Source: Phaeoceros laevis
Taxonomy: Eukaryota > Anthocerotophyta > Anthocerotopsida > Notothyladales
Direction: 5' to 3'
DNA length: 42,292 nt
Assembly: GCA_049999765.1 (NCBI GenBank)
Contig: JBNGIQ010002142.1
Location: 1 to 42,292 of the forward strand
The stretch's first letter is position 1; the number at the start of each line of letters is the position of its first letter. A model generated the notes under the pieces. It had not been told where the DNA came from. It did not search any database and was given only the letters and a program-made list of their open reading frames with translations. The position numbers were made by a program, and so were the translations under genes. Below, one piece after another: positions 31,081-42,282 of the stretch.

Positions 31081-33180
31081 ATGGCCCCCGCCAGGCGGAT
31101 GAATCTAAGGTCTAGAACTGTCACTGTCTCTGGCGTAGCGGAAGCGGCAGGTGACGAGGAGCCGTTTCAGGAGCAGGACCATCCCAAGAAGCCCCGCCTG
31201 CATGAGCCTATCCCGGGTGCGGCTGTAGCTGCCTTACCTGCGCTGTCGCCACACACGCCTGCGCGGGACAAGGAGCTGCCGCCGCCACCACGCAGCATTA
31301 CCATGGCAGCAGCTGAAGATACTAGTGATAGTGAATGCGAGGAGGCGCAGCCAAAAAGCCGGGGGAGTGGACCTGGGTCGTGGAGGGGAAGGGGGAGGGG
31401 CAGAGGTCGGGGAAGGGGCAGGGGCAGGGGTAGGGTTTCAGCTCCAGGGAAGCGGAAGCTGGACCTGGTGAAGGATGAGGACAGCGATGACGACAGCGAC
31501 GAGGACGTTATAATGTTGGACAGGGCACCAGAGAGCATGGCAGTGGCTGATCAAAGCGCAGAGCAGCTGGCCAACCGGGGGATGGATAAAGGCAAGAGCG
31601 TTGCCGTTGTTGAGGATGATGAGGTTGAAGCAGCTGCTGGTGGTAGTGCTGGTTGGGCCTCAAGTAGTCTGAATCTGAATGTTGAGCCGGTTCCGTCTTT
31701 GGAGGTCGGAAGCATGCCAGCAGATGGTGGTGGTGCTGCACAGGCTGGCCCCTCACAGCGAGCGGAGAACAGGGTAGAGGTTGCTAGGGCTCGGAATCTG
31801 TCGATCGCAAGGCGTAGGGCATCGCACTTCGCACATTTTCAAGATGCCACTACTGCGATACCAGCGGCCAGGGAAGACTGGCCTGGACCTTTCTCTGTTG
31901 CCCGTCGGCTGGTGGAACAGCGGGAGTTAGCAGCAAGCCAGCGTGCTGCTGGTCAGACAGGTACTGAAGGCACCACACAGCAAGCGTTGGTTAGCTGGTT
32001 GCCATCCAGACGTCCAGATTTTGTAGGAGGGAAGAGAAGATTTGTGAAGTCACTTCACGATTTGACTATCGATGTTCTTTGTGAGTATATTGACCATGTG
32101 GACGCTCTTGGAGTGTTACCCGACGAATCCATTCGAAAGATATGCACGAAGCTGTGCACATTGCGGAAGATGAGTTCAAGAGTGCTACGTCTTCTTGTGG
32201 ATGGAGCACCGCCAGACCTAATCATTCCTGATTGCTCAGGCTGTGAAGAGGATGAGTTTGCTGAAGCAATGGCCATGATATCAACTGAGAGACTGCAAGC
32301 ATTAGAACTTGGCATGGCTGGCCGGGTGTTTACTGACAAATTGGTCGATTCCATGACAGAGAAGCATTCTTATCCAGGTCTTCGAAGTCTTTCTATCAGA
32401 GGTGCATACAAGCTTACGGATGATGGCCTTGTCAAGCTTGTTCAATCGGCAGGTAGCCTGACATCACTTGAACTACAGCAATGCAACGCTATCTCTGAGA
32501 AAGGTGTTTTTGAGGTTGCCAACCTATTTGGTTCAAAGCTGAAGTGTCTTTCACTGGAGGGCTGTGACCAGCTTAATGCAATGAACATGCTGGCTTCCTT
32601 CACAAAGATGCAAGGGTTGCAGAGGATTAATTTGTCAGGTGTTGGAGGAATAACGGATGTGATGATTCAGGAGCTAGTTTTGGCACTAGGAACAGACCTG
32701 GAGGAGTTGCGCATTGCTGATTGCAGGAACCTGACTGATGTTGCAGTGGCGGCAATAGCAACCTGTTGCCCCCATCTGAAAGTCCTTTATCTGGACGAGC
32801 TGCCGCTCCTGACAGATGCGTCTCTAGCGGCTATGGTAAACGGTGGAATGAGGCTCCAGAAGCTGTCTCTGAAGAGGTGTAAATTCAGCGATGAAGCTTT
32901 GGCAGCCATGGTCACAACTCTGGATGGTTGTCTGCGGCATCTCTCATTGAACTCAGTCCGCCAGGCATCTGACAGGACCTTGCTGGCCCTAGCCCAACAT
33001 TCCAGAAGTTCCTTGGAAACGCTTGACGTCTCATGGTGCCGGCAGATGAGTGATCAAGGCCTTGGCCTTCTGGCAGACTCATGCTCCAATCTATCCGAGC
33101 TTCGGCTATTCGGCTGTACGCAGGTTACAGATATCTTCCAGCAGGGACACTCGAACCCTTATCTCAGACTTATCAAATGA
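31081..33180 (+). CDS. RAD7-like leucine-rich-repeat protein
   Basis: An intronless 699-aa frame starting at AAGATGGCC (31081), a good plant initiation context. The N-terminal third is low complexity and probably disordered. It contains basic RMNLRSRT, an RG-repeat box at about residues 99-118 that could act as an AT-hook or RGG-type nucleic-acid-binding element, and an acidic serine stretch (KDEDSDDDSDEDV). From about residue 320 (LHDLTIDVLCEYIDHVDALG) it follows the plant proteins annotated as RAD7-like: LLVDGAPPDLIIPDCSGC, then Cys-containing LRRs (LSIRGAYKLTDDGL, LETLDVSWCRQMSDQGL) ending in FGCTQVTDIFQQGHSNP. Yeast Rad7 acts with Rad16 in global-genome nucleotide excision repair; the plant role is less clear. 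The tail after GHSNP is only seven residues, shorter than I remember for homologues. F-box/LRR proteins are the main alternative, but I see no F-box. Confidence 0.82.
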   Translation: MAPARRMNLRSRTVTVSGVAEAAGDEEPFQEQDHPKKPRLHEPIPGAAVAALPALSPHTPARDKELPPPPRSITMAAAEDTSDSECEEAQPKSRGSGPGSWRGRGRGRGRGRGRGRGRVSAPGKRKLDLVKDEDSDDDSDEDVIMLDRAPESMAVADQSAEQLANRGMDKGKSVAVVEDDEVEAAAGGSAGWASSSLNLNVEPVPSLEVGSMPADGGGAAQAGPSQRAENRVEVARARNLSIARRRASHFAHFQDATTAIPAAREDWPGPFSVARRLVEQRELAASQRAAGQTGTEGTTQQALVSWLPSRRPDFVGGKRRFVKSLHDLTIDVLCEYIDHVDALGVLPDESIRKICTKLCTLRKMSSRVLRLLVDGAPPDLIIPDCSGCEEDEFAEAMAMISTERLQALELGMAGRVFTDKLVDSMTEKHSYPGLRSLSIRGAYKLTDDGLVKLVQSAGSLTSLELQQCNAISEKGVFEVANLFGSKLKCLSLEGCDQLNAMNMLASFTKMQGLQRINLSGVGGITDVMIQELVLALGTDLEELRIADCRNLTDVAVAAIATCCPHLKVLYLDELPLLTDASLAAMVNGGMRLQKLSLKRCKFSDEALAAMVTTLDGCLRHLSLNSVRQASDRTLLALAQHSRSSLETLDVSWCRQMSDQGLGLLADSCSNLSELRLFGCTQVTDIFQQGHSNPYLRLIK
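31385..31435 (+). other. G-quadruplex-prone tract in the coding strand
   Basis: Eight runs of three to five G occur within 51 bases, mostly separated by one or two bases, and encode the RG-repeat box. Because the tract is on the sense strand, a G-quadruplex could form in the mRNA about 300 nt after the start codon as well as in DNA. Confidence 0.75.
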
Positions 33181-34260
33181 TAGCGTGCGTATATAGGGGT
33201 CGAGGATTTACACGTTTACATTTTACTTTTTAGAGGCTTTACATGTAAACTACATGTCTAATTTCACGATACCCGAAAATAACCGAAAATTCGAACATGA
33301 AAAATACCTTGGTGTGCCCACACTTGTATCTGACCCAGACACTACTAGTTTCCCGTTCAGAGGCACACACAATCGTCCAAACACAAAGATCACATGCCTC
33401 TTGTGAAACCAAAAATCACCTCCCCAAGAGCTGAAGATAATGTATTCCTTACATCACTATGCACCCCTCTGGGTCTCCATCACTTATATGGGATTCACAC
33501 AAAGATCACAATCAACCTTTTTCACCAAAGAACAATCTCACTCTCATTACTTATATGGGATAGACACAAAGAATGCAAAGAACTATTTTCACCAGTGAAA
33601 AGCACACCCTCTACTTTGTAATTTGGATTGAGAGGATCTAGACAATGAGCAAGCAAACAATTGAAAAGCCATGGATGAACAAGCCAAAGAGAGAGAAAAC
33701 ACTATAAAACAAGGAGTAAACAATAAAATGAAAGACAAGTGAAAGTAGGAGGAAAATTGAACCTTTCATATAACATAAACGAGATTCAAGTAGTAGGAGG
33801 AAAATTGAACCTTTCATATAACATAAACGAGATTCAAGTACAAGGAAAGCTGCAAGCAAAGCGGAAAAGCAGAAAAGCAGTTTGAAAGTAGTCACATATA
33901 TAAATAAAATCTTAGAATTTAAAAATCTGAATTGTATGTCAAAACTCAAAAACACAAGCCTCCTAGAACTAGATCCATGTGGAGAATACCATGTCAACCT
34001 TGGATCAAGTTGGAAGGCCTAGCTCGATTACATTCATGTGGAAAAGTTCATGTCAACCTTGGACGACCGTGAGATTAAAACTATTTACACCAAACCAAGT
34101 GCTTCAACCCAATATCTATCAAAGACTAACCATCAATCTCTTTTGTGATTGTCTATTGTCTATTTTTAAAAGCCTCAATGAATCAATTAAAGTCCTTCCA
34201 CTAATTTGCCTTATTTGCCGCCTGCTCAATATGTTTTCTATATTATAGCTGGTCCATTGG
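33181..34260. other. AT-rich intergenic DNA with several local direct repeats
   Basis: No gene is recognised. Besides the perfect 48-bp tandem described separately, two diverged pairs are visible: CACTTATATGGGATTCACAC at 33481 against a copy at 33548-33571, and CATGTGG...CATGTCAACCTTGGA at 33976-34004 against 34035-34063 (25 of 29 identical). The composition contrasts with the GC-richer genes on both sides and suggests mobile-element remains, but no coding domain or long terminal repeat was found. Confidence 0.5.
33745..33840. repeat. Perfect 48-bp tandem duplication
   Basis: The 48-base unit at 33745-33792, starting GTAGGAGGAAAATTGAACC, is repeated without change at 33793-33840. Perfect identity implies a recent slippage or unequal-exchange event. 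Confidence 0.9.
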
Positions 34261-36273
34261 ACGGTTGGACCTAAACCGCAGTCTATTGCCCTCAGGATGG
34301 ATGCTAAGTTTTCATGAATACATGTAGTATGTACATGACTGAATCAGACTCATTGGGCCTCAAGGAATAAAGTGAGGCACCCTACATATTCGGAGGACAT
34401 ACCCACTGCTCCACGAAAAAAGGGGAGGCATGCCAAGCTTGGGTATGTGGGTTGAGACTACTTTGCTACGCTGCGACCGTACCGTGCCAGGTACGGCACG
34501 CGTCACGTAGCAGGGGTTTTCGCCGGGTTTCCTGCTCATCGTGTTGCACAGGCAGGCTAGGCGGTTTCCGCACATCGCTGCTGCCCGGCCGGAGCCGGAA
34601 CCGAAACTGAATGACGAGACGGGCCTTGCAGGTGCTCGCTCAGCCATTCCCTCCTCTACTCCACCGCTGCTGCTTGGCCTGGTCTCAGATCGCAGCCAAA
34701 ACCCTGACCTGTACCCAAGGCGACCAGTCCCCAGGCACTTTCTTCTTCACTTTGACCACCCCAGGCCCAGGCATTTGCCAAGGTGGGAGGCCCTGCGAAC
34801 CTCTGCTGCTACCTGCATGTCGCGAACTGGATCTATGTATCCCGCGGCACTCTCATAGGTAAGCACGCATCCTCGCCCCTGCCTCTGCCACAATTCCCCT
34901 CCCTCGGCTTAGATTCGGCACAGCGGGCAAGATTATCTTTCCCTGGCAGTTGGGGCCTGCCTGCTTTCTCAGATCCTGGTCTGCACACTCAACGATTGCC
35001 GCTGCCTTTGGTGCCAGAGCGACCGCCTCACCCGGGGCTCCCTGCAGGTACCTCGCATTACCTCTGCCGTCTTGCAATGCCCGCGCACCGGGGTGGTCTG
35101 GGTTTTGCCAAGGTTTTGCAAAAACCCTTACCCGGGTAGGTGCTATCTTGCAGGGAGGTAGGTGATGGTGTACCTCGCTAGGACCTCCGTCTCAGGGGCA
35201 ATTCATAGACGTACTAGCCCTTGCGGGCTTGATCGCTGAGTGTCAAGTTGGGTGCTTGCGGTCTTTTGCATGTCGGGTCTCCTCGGGTGACGGGCTAGAG
35301 AGCTTTTCTTCGGCTGGCGTGCCAAATTCTGGATCGATGTGCTGGCGCCGGACTCCTCTGCATTTTGTTGCTTTCTGACCAGTCGGTTATGGCTTGGCAG
35401 ACCACGGTCCCGGGAACCTTCGCCTTCTCCGCAGGATCGCTGATGGTGCACCGGATAGTCTCTTGAAACAGCGTAATTGGCTAGCTCGGCTCGAGTGCGA
35501 AGACAATTCAGTAGGTGCACATGGAAGGAACTTCCTGATCTACTATATCTCGAGGATTTGTACATTTCAGCCTGCTGTTTCTTGGCGGAAGAATCTCCCT
35601 AGCCCCAAGACAACTCTGTTTGAGAGGCTTTCTTGTTCTCTAATGGTGCGCTTGGTTTCTTGTTCCGGGTGCACAGGACTTCCCGATGCATGCATTGCGT
35701 TCTATGTCTCTGTCGGAGGAGTTTGAGAATGGAGGCGTATCCTACTTCTGAATGAAGGCATGGATGTGAAGGGAGGATGTGTGATGTGCGCTGTATACCC
35801 CAAAGGACGGGCCTCGTTTCAAGCACGGGGGTGTATCTGCGTCATGCGGACTAATTAAGGTGTGCGTCTAGATTAGTCTGCTGGTATGCTCACCTGTTTG
35901 GTGCGATGCTTAGGTCGCTGCTTGCCGTTTTGAACTGCTCCGGCGGACTAATTTAATGAAGTTTGTGCAACTGCCTCCGTGTAACTAACAGATGAGAGGA
36001 TAGACCCTCGTGACTGCTGAACCCAAACTATCTAGCTTGCTAGCGTGGATGATGTTTGAAGCCTGCAGTTGTTGGAGATAACATACAGTCTTCTTGTTCT
36101 CAAACCTTCTCTCTACAAATGACAGGTTCAGTTTACTTAGACCTTATAGAGTAGACACGTTACTTTCAGCGGGTTACGTTAAAGTGCCAAAAAAATGATA
36201 GATTGTTGAATGAACAAACTCGAGGGTCCAACCATTCCGTCCATATGCCAGGTGCACATGGACTGTGGCTGGC
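34261..36273 (+). promoter_or_regulatory. Promoter and possible 5' UTR region of the TRP/TRFL gene
   Basis: About 34500-35200 is GC- and CT-rich, unlike the AT-rich DNA before it, and contains a strong donor-like ATAG|GTAAGC at 34858/34859. An untranslated first exon ending there, spliced into the leader just before 36274, is plausible but unproven. No coding sequence in frame with the TRP protein was found upstream of 36274; a TGA at 36211-36213 closes that frame. Confidence 0.35.
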
Positions 36274-39200
36274 ATGATGGAAGCACGAGGGCGGAGAGTT
36301 GGTGGAGGATTCCCAGGCTACAGTGGACCTGCCCTTCCTCGTGCGATGCGATCAGCTCGAGTATGCTTTCCATGAACCTCCATTTTAAGAAACATTAGTG
36401 GATCACCATCAGCAAATGTTGGTGAGCATAAGTAGGGAGGGAATGCTCTAGACTAATTATTTTTCTGTTGTACAGGGCCGGGGAGAAAGTTGTCGACAAC
36501 CCTCAGATGCAGGAGGACGAGCTGGCTTCTTTGAACTTCTAGCTACTGTTGCAGGACAGTTTCTACAGGATGCAAGCGTTGGGCAAGAACATGAAACTGA
36601 CAAGCAGAAGAGACCACAGTTTGTGGAAAGTGTGCTGGACACGAACAGCCAGACGCAGTCAGAGGAGGTTCAGGCTGGAGACTCTCCTCAGATTGAGATT
36701 GGTAACTCGGCTTCGGCTGATGGGGATATGTGGGAGCAGGATATTATGCTTTCAACAGAGAGTACCTTACCTGTAGGGGATGCCCACTCTCCAGCAGCAA
36801 ATTCATGTCAGAGCAACAGTGCAGCAGGCAAAACTGTGAATCTTTCAGTTGTTGAAGATGCCGTACTCGCAAGTGGTGTGGGTTTGTTCAGCGAGGTTGT
36901 ATCTCCTCAGAGCACGGATGTCAAAGAGAATGACCCAGCAAATTCTGCAGGATGCAGAGCGGAGTGCTATGTTCTGCAGGATGTGAATGTGGCACAAAAT
37001 CCTGAAGGACAATTGATCAGTGCAGATTGCTATTCTGGGACTGCACACACCATTGAAGTAGAGAACCCTGCAATTAGTCTCAGCGAAGGTAGAGGTCTTG
37101 TGAACTCTTCGGTCAGTTATGATGAGAACTGTGGAATGTGCAAAAGTGGCGAGTGCCTCCATAACAGGAGGGGGGTGCACCTAAGTGAGAAAGGCTTCTG
37201 TAATATAGTTAGGGAGGAAAGCCATTCATGTGATATAACTGAACAGGAACACATTGAGGAACAATCAAAGGATTCCAGAGGACCAAACTGTGACTCTTGT
37301 GATGGCCCAGTTATCATTCAGGAAGAAACTGTAGAGCAAATTATCTCTGGACCAAACCCTGTAAAGCAAGTGTCAGATATGGTGAAGGATCATGGTGATG
37401 TGAGTGTAGATGTATATATGGGCACTAGGAATGAGATCGAGGATGATGTGGAGTCAAATAGATGTGTATGTAAAGCAGATGAGAAGGTGAGTCGTTCACC
37501 CTGTGACGAAGTAGAAGAGAAGCCGATCACAGAGGCTGGCAACTCTCTTTCTGTTAATGTCAGTAGCATTGAAGAGGTGCTGGGTTCTGAGGAAGGTGAG
37601 CAAGTTGGTGCTCAAAGTAAGTACAATGTGCACACAGGGCCTGGTAAATTTGAAAATGGCTATCATGTGAGTGAGAGGAAGGAAGGTAGGATCTTACGTG
37701 GACACTCAGGTGATGTCAGTCAGAAGACAAGCATGAAGGACTCATGCAGCAAAGTGTTGAAAGCAAGAAAGTTTGCGAAGGCAGGAAAGAGAAGTCGTAT
37801 CTGTGGCTCTCGCACCAAACGGAAGCGCTCTGAGATTGAAGCCCAAGCAGATGCCGGTAAGTCTGTGTGGATCTTTGTCTCTGTCTTCATAATCGTCCTG
37901 TTCTGTTGTCCTTGTAGTTGCAAGGCACCCAAAGGTGTGTCTGCTGGTAATGTTTCAGATGCTGTCCGCATAACTTCACAAGCTTGCAATCTCATTCATA
38001 TGTTGACAAGGCTATATAGTGGCCTGGTACAATATATTCACGTCCTCTGGGAACTAGCACAGTAACTTAATACATTGAACTGCTCGTTACAGACTTTGTC
38101 CACGGCAACAAAGGAATTTTTGGTAATATTGCATTTACCCGACAGCGTACTCCAAGGCCCTTACAAGCTAAGAGGAAGAAGATGGAAAATGAAACTGATG
38201 ATCCACTTCCTGACTTGGATTTGAGCACGAAAACAGCAGACGTTGTCGAGGGTGAACCTCCTGCAGCAGCAGCCAAGTTACGCAGTGGTGAGGCGTTGCT
38301 CAGTGCTGCTATCTTTCCATGTTGTCATGCATGCAGTTCGTTAAAAATTGGAGTGTCTGGTTTTTATTTTGTTAATTTGTGATAGCCAAAGCTGCAAGTG
38401 TTGCGTCTTCTCCAACTGCGGGTTCATCCAAAAATACATGCAAGAAATCTGGAGAACCACACGGTGTGTCTTTCTTAGATAGACAGTAATAGCACCACCT
38501 CAGTATGTATTGAAGTCCAATACTTTAGCTCATGCTTCTGTCTCTTCAAACTGGTTGGATTGCTGAGGCATGATGCGGTTTGAACATGGCTTGTTGATGG
38601 TACTGGCACGCATTTTGCATGTTTGACTGTGGGATGTAGCCCGAATTCAAACTACTTGAGATACCTTTGTCGAGCCTGGCGAATTGAAATCTCTGTTGTG
38701 TTTGGTTACAGTTAAACTGAGTATCAAGTCTTTCACTGTCCCTGAACTTTTTGTTGATCTCCCAGAATCTGCAACAATTGCCAACCTAAAGGTATGTTGC
38801 TGAACTACAGTGGTTCCTAGTGTATTTTGGTTAAATGTCGAGCATTCCAACACTGCTAGTGAGCCAGGTTGTCCATAATGCTGTGAGCTTGAAGAGCTGA
38901 CACCTGTGACCTTATTCGGTGAGAAACAGAGGGCAGTTATGGATGCAGCAATGAACCTGCTTGGTGGAGGTTTAAGAGTCCGCGTGCTGCTTCAGGGCAA
39001 GAAAATTCCAGATGAAGGCATGAGTCTAGGGCAAATGGGCATCTCTCGGCATGGGAAACCTGACTCGCTTGGTTTTATGCTTGAGCCTAGTCCCTTACCA
39101 GCTTCTCCTAATGCTGCTGAAGATCCTCTCCTGGTGCTGTCTCGGGCTGCTTCTCAACCTTCTCAAAGGTAAGTACGAATGCAAAGACGGGTCATGGAGG

Positions 39201-40455
39201 CAGGGGTGTCTTGACTTAAGGAGAACCGAAGGTGATTGATCCTAGGGTTTACTTCATGAATAATGATGGTGAAGTGGTCACACAAGTACAGTTAGGATTC
39301 AGGTGGGAAATTGACAGGTCATATGTCCTAGCAACATTTTTTGTCAGTAGTTCGAGCAGGATTCAGGTATGGTTTTACACATTTTGAGGGGACATGATAT
39401 ACACTTGCACTTGTGTGATCCTTGCTATATGTCACGCCTAACATGGCACTTTTTCAGGTATCCTGTCTTTTCAGTTCCAAGCCTACCTGTGAACGGTGAA
39501 GGGGGGCGTGGTCCTACAAAGGGTCGAGGAAACAAGAGCAGCAGCATGGTGGATGCAGATAGTACATTTGCTCCAATGGCATGTGATGAACAATCAAGTG
39601 GGGATCCAAACTGTGGAGGGATTTCATTCGGGCCTACTCCGGATGATTTGCTAAAAGGATGCAACGGAGCAAAGCCTAAAACCTCGGCCACTGAAAGAAT
39701 GTCCCTCTCACCTCACTCCACTCGTGTAGCTGCTGCTGGAGCTTTGGCAGCCATAAGAGCACAGGCTGATGCGAGTAGGCGGCCTAAAACAGAAGCCGAC
39801 TCTGCAGCAATCCTGCCTCATACCACAGATGATTCGTTGGTTGCTGCTAATGGAGCTATCATCCTACACCCAGGTATAGGAGGTGACAACTTGGAAGGCA
39901 TGGCATTGGTACCAGTTCGTCAAAAGATGCGAAGCGTTGATACAAGCAAACGACGGATAAGGAGACCCTTCAGTGTGACAGAAGTGGAGGCCTTAGTCCA
40001 TGCAGTTGAGAAGCTTGGAACTGGCAGGTGAGAGATAGTCTTTCATGGCAGTTAGTTCTAAAGGCTTCTGAGTTTGAATCGTTGTGAGTTCTATAGGGTT
40101 TTCACAAAGGTGACCAGCTAATCTCAAGTGTTTCTAATGCAGGTGGCGAGATGTAAAGCTACGTGCATTTGACCAGGCCAAGCATCGAACATATGTAGAC
40201 CTTAAGGTTTGTTGCTTCACAGACATACGTCAGAGGGAATTTGATGAGACGGGAGAAAACTGCGGTGGTTCTATGTTTCTCATGTTCTTGCGTTGTTTCC
40301 AGGACAAATGGAAGACACTTGTCCATACTGCTCGAATTGCCCCTCACCAGCGCAGGGGGGAGCCTGTTCCCCAGGAGTTGCTGGAGCGTGTAACACGAGC
40401 CCACACCTATTGGACAGCACAGCAGGCTAAGCAGCAAGCTGAGCTGGATTTCTAG
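36274..40455 (+). CDS. TRP/TRFL-family double-stranded telomere-repeat-binding protein
   Basis: Nine exons splice to 948 aa without a frame break. Exon 1 (MMEARGRRVGGGFPGYSGP) and the start of exon 2 (GFFELLATVAGQFLQD) match the conserved N-terminus of plant TRP proteins (GYQVP-type motif, then FDLLAAVAGKLL). The large exon 2 is acidic and low complexity. A ubiquitin-like module follows (LSIKSFTVPELFVDLPESAT, GGGLRVRVLLQGKKIP; residues about 583-662). The C-terminus is a single telobox Myb domain with its extra helix: RRPFSVTEVEALVHAVEKLG, GRWRDVKLRAF, and the diagnostic VDLKDKWKT (895-903). By family it binds TTTAGGG duplex repeats in the nucleus. The start is the first of two adjacent ATGs, after an in-frame stop at 36211. 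Exons: 36274-36360, 36476-37856, 38093-38287, 38386-38463, 38712-38791, 38930-39168, 39458-40027, 40143-40206, 40303-40455. Confidence 0.93.
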
Positions 40456-42212
40456 GTGGTGTAAAAAAGTTCGACGTTCATTCTTCATACCGTCAGTGGA
40501 AGTGTGCAAGGTCTCTAGGAGTCTGTAATGTGAATTCCCTGTCTAATAGTTAGCTCCTTTGCTGCAGAATCTCTTGGATATTGGCATGTACCATGCATTA
40601 TTTGAGTGTGTGTCTATTCTTATACCTGTGCAGTTAGTGTTCAGTTAGAATGGAGACTAGGTGCTGACGATACTAATCTGAACTTTGAAGTCATTCTGAG
40701 ATGCCCAGAGATTGTGATAGGTGTTCGGCTGAAGAGCTTTCGTCAAGCATTAAGTAATAGTTGCAGGCCACTTCTGCCTTGCCATGCAGCGGAGCGGAAG
40801 AGACAAACAAGCCTTCACTCCGAAGGCTGTCGGAGGGTACATTTTCTCTGCTCTTTGTCATTTGTGAAAGCAGCCCAGCCCGGGGTCTAGTTAGTCGCAC
40901 CGTAGTCGTTTAGGACAATTTGGATCCAGTAGGGACGAAAAATTTGCCGACATTATCACTGCAAGGGCCCCGTTCCTCAAGGAACGCAGAGACTAGCTGG
41001 GCCACTTGTAGAGACTCTAGGATGTACAGGGGTAGCTTACCCCAAGAAATTTGAATCCATCACTTTTCCCACCATTCTGCCGAAATCATCACACCTACGG
41101 GTGCAGGCTTACAGGTAACTGTTGCAATCGACACATGTACTGACTGTGAGTTCAGACTCCTCTGAGTACTCCTCACTGCTAATGCAACAGCAGATTAGAC
41201 TGTTTTGACACTTTTTGTCAATTTCGTTCATTTAAATCTTTTAAGATCATACTGATCAGTGTGAGCGTGGATGGATTACCTTTTTCGACACATCAAAGTT
41301 ATAAACGTTATAACTTGCAAAGCTGCAAGTGCAAATGTGTTAGTGCAACTTGCTGTAAGTTAGTGAACAAGCCGGCATGGACGACTTCTCCCGCATTATA
41401 GACAGATTGTGGCCTCAACAAGTACCCAGGCACCCAGACGCTGACATAAACAAGTAGTGAACGAATCGGACAGAAGATTGGCCTTTTTCACTCCTTATTT
41501 TCCTCACCCAGTCCCCGGAGCGGGCGGACAGGGACACTATAGGTGGGGGTGGGATTACCCACCCTCGGATTCGTAAAGGACCCAACGGGCTCATCCAAGC
41601 AGAGGATTTCCCCTTCGCAAGGCTGGGTGGCGGGCTCCTCTAACAGCAATAGAGCCTAACATAGACGGGGGATGGCGGAGCTTGTAGAACTGCCTGGTGG
41701 ATCCCTGATTCCCTGTCCACATGACCTTTGACCCCCGTCCGGATGGACGGAAGTGAACAAGGATGGCCGGAAGTGAACACGGAACGTTCTCCGGTAGTAC
41801 CGTCTCCCCTGGGAACCTTTCCTTCAAGGGTGTCAGTCACTAAATCCCAATCCTCGAAAAGGTTCCAGTGTTGTGGTAAGGCATTTTTCGGAACCCCAGG
41901 GCCGACAGGTTAGGTGCCGTGTCACGGAACCTGGCACGTAAAAGAGACTCTCTCTCTCTAGTGCAATGTGCACTAACATTTACATGTTACACATGATCTG
42001 CAATCTCATGTCTACATTGACTCCCGAACAATGGAGTTCGGCAAATCATTAACACACACGCGCGACCTGGCACATGGGGCCCACCTCCAGCCATGCCGTT
42101 GCCATCCTCGGCCATGACATGCCCCGAATGCTTTCGCCCGTACCCGCCGCACCTCCTCTCACTACCGTGTACGTGTACGCACGCCACTCCCCGCATACGC
42201 CACGGCGGCACA
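40456..42212. other. Non-coding 3' flank and intergenic DNA
   Basis: Presumed 3' UTR of the TRP/TRFL gene, followed by sequence with no recognisable gene. Small structures include a palindrome AAGTTATAA-ACG-TTATAACTT at 41296-41316, a GGTGGG-ATTA-CCCACC hairpin near 41550, and (CT)6 at 41948-41959. Short open frames at 41591-41840 show no domain. Confidence 0.5.
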
Positions 42213-42282
42213 GCCACGCGAGCACCGCCACGCGGGCACCGCCACGCAAGCACTGCCACACCAGCACTGCCACGTAAGCAAC
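42213..42282. repeat. 14-bp minisatellite, five units
   Basis: Consecutive units begin GCCACG or GCCACA at 42213, 42227, 42241, 42255 and 42269, with consensus GCCACGCRAGCACY. The units differ from each other by one to four bases. The array ends ten bases before the window edge. Confidence 0.85.

Noticed and set aside
36623-38065. The 480-aa open frame as a stand-alone gene starting at 36623
   Set aside because: The frame continues upstream through the TRP-specific FELLATVAG motif to an acceptor at 36475, and downstream it runs into an intron at 37857; it is exon 2 of the TRP gene.
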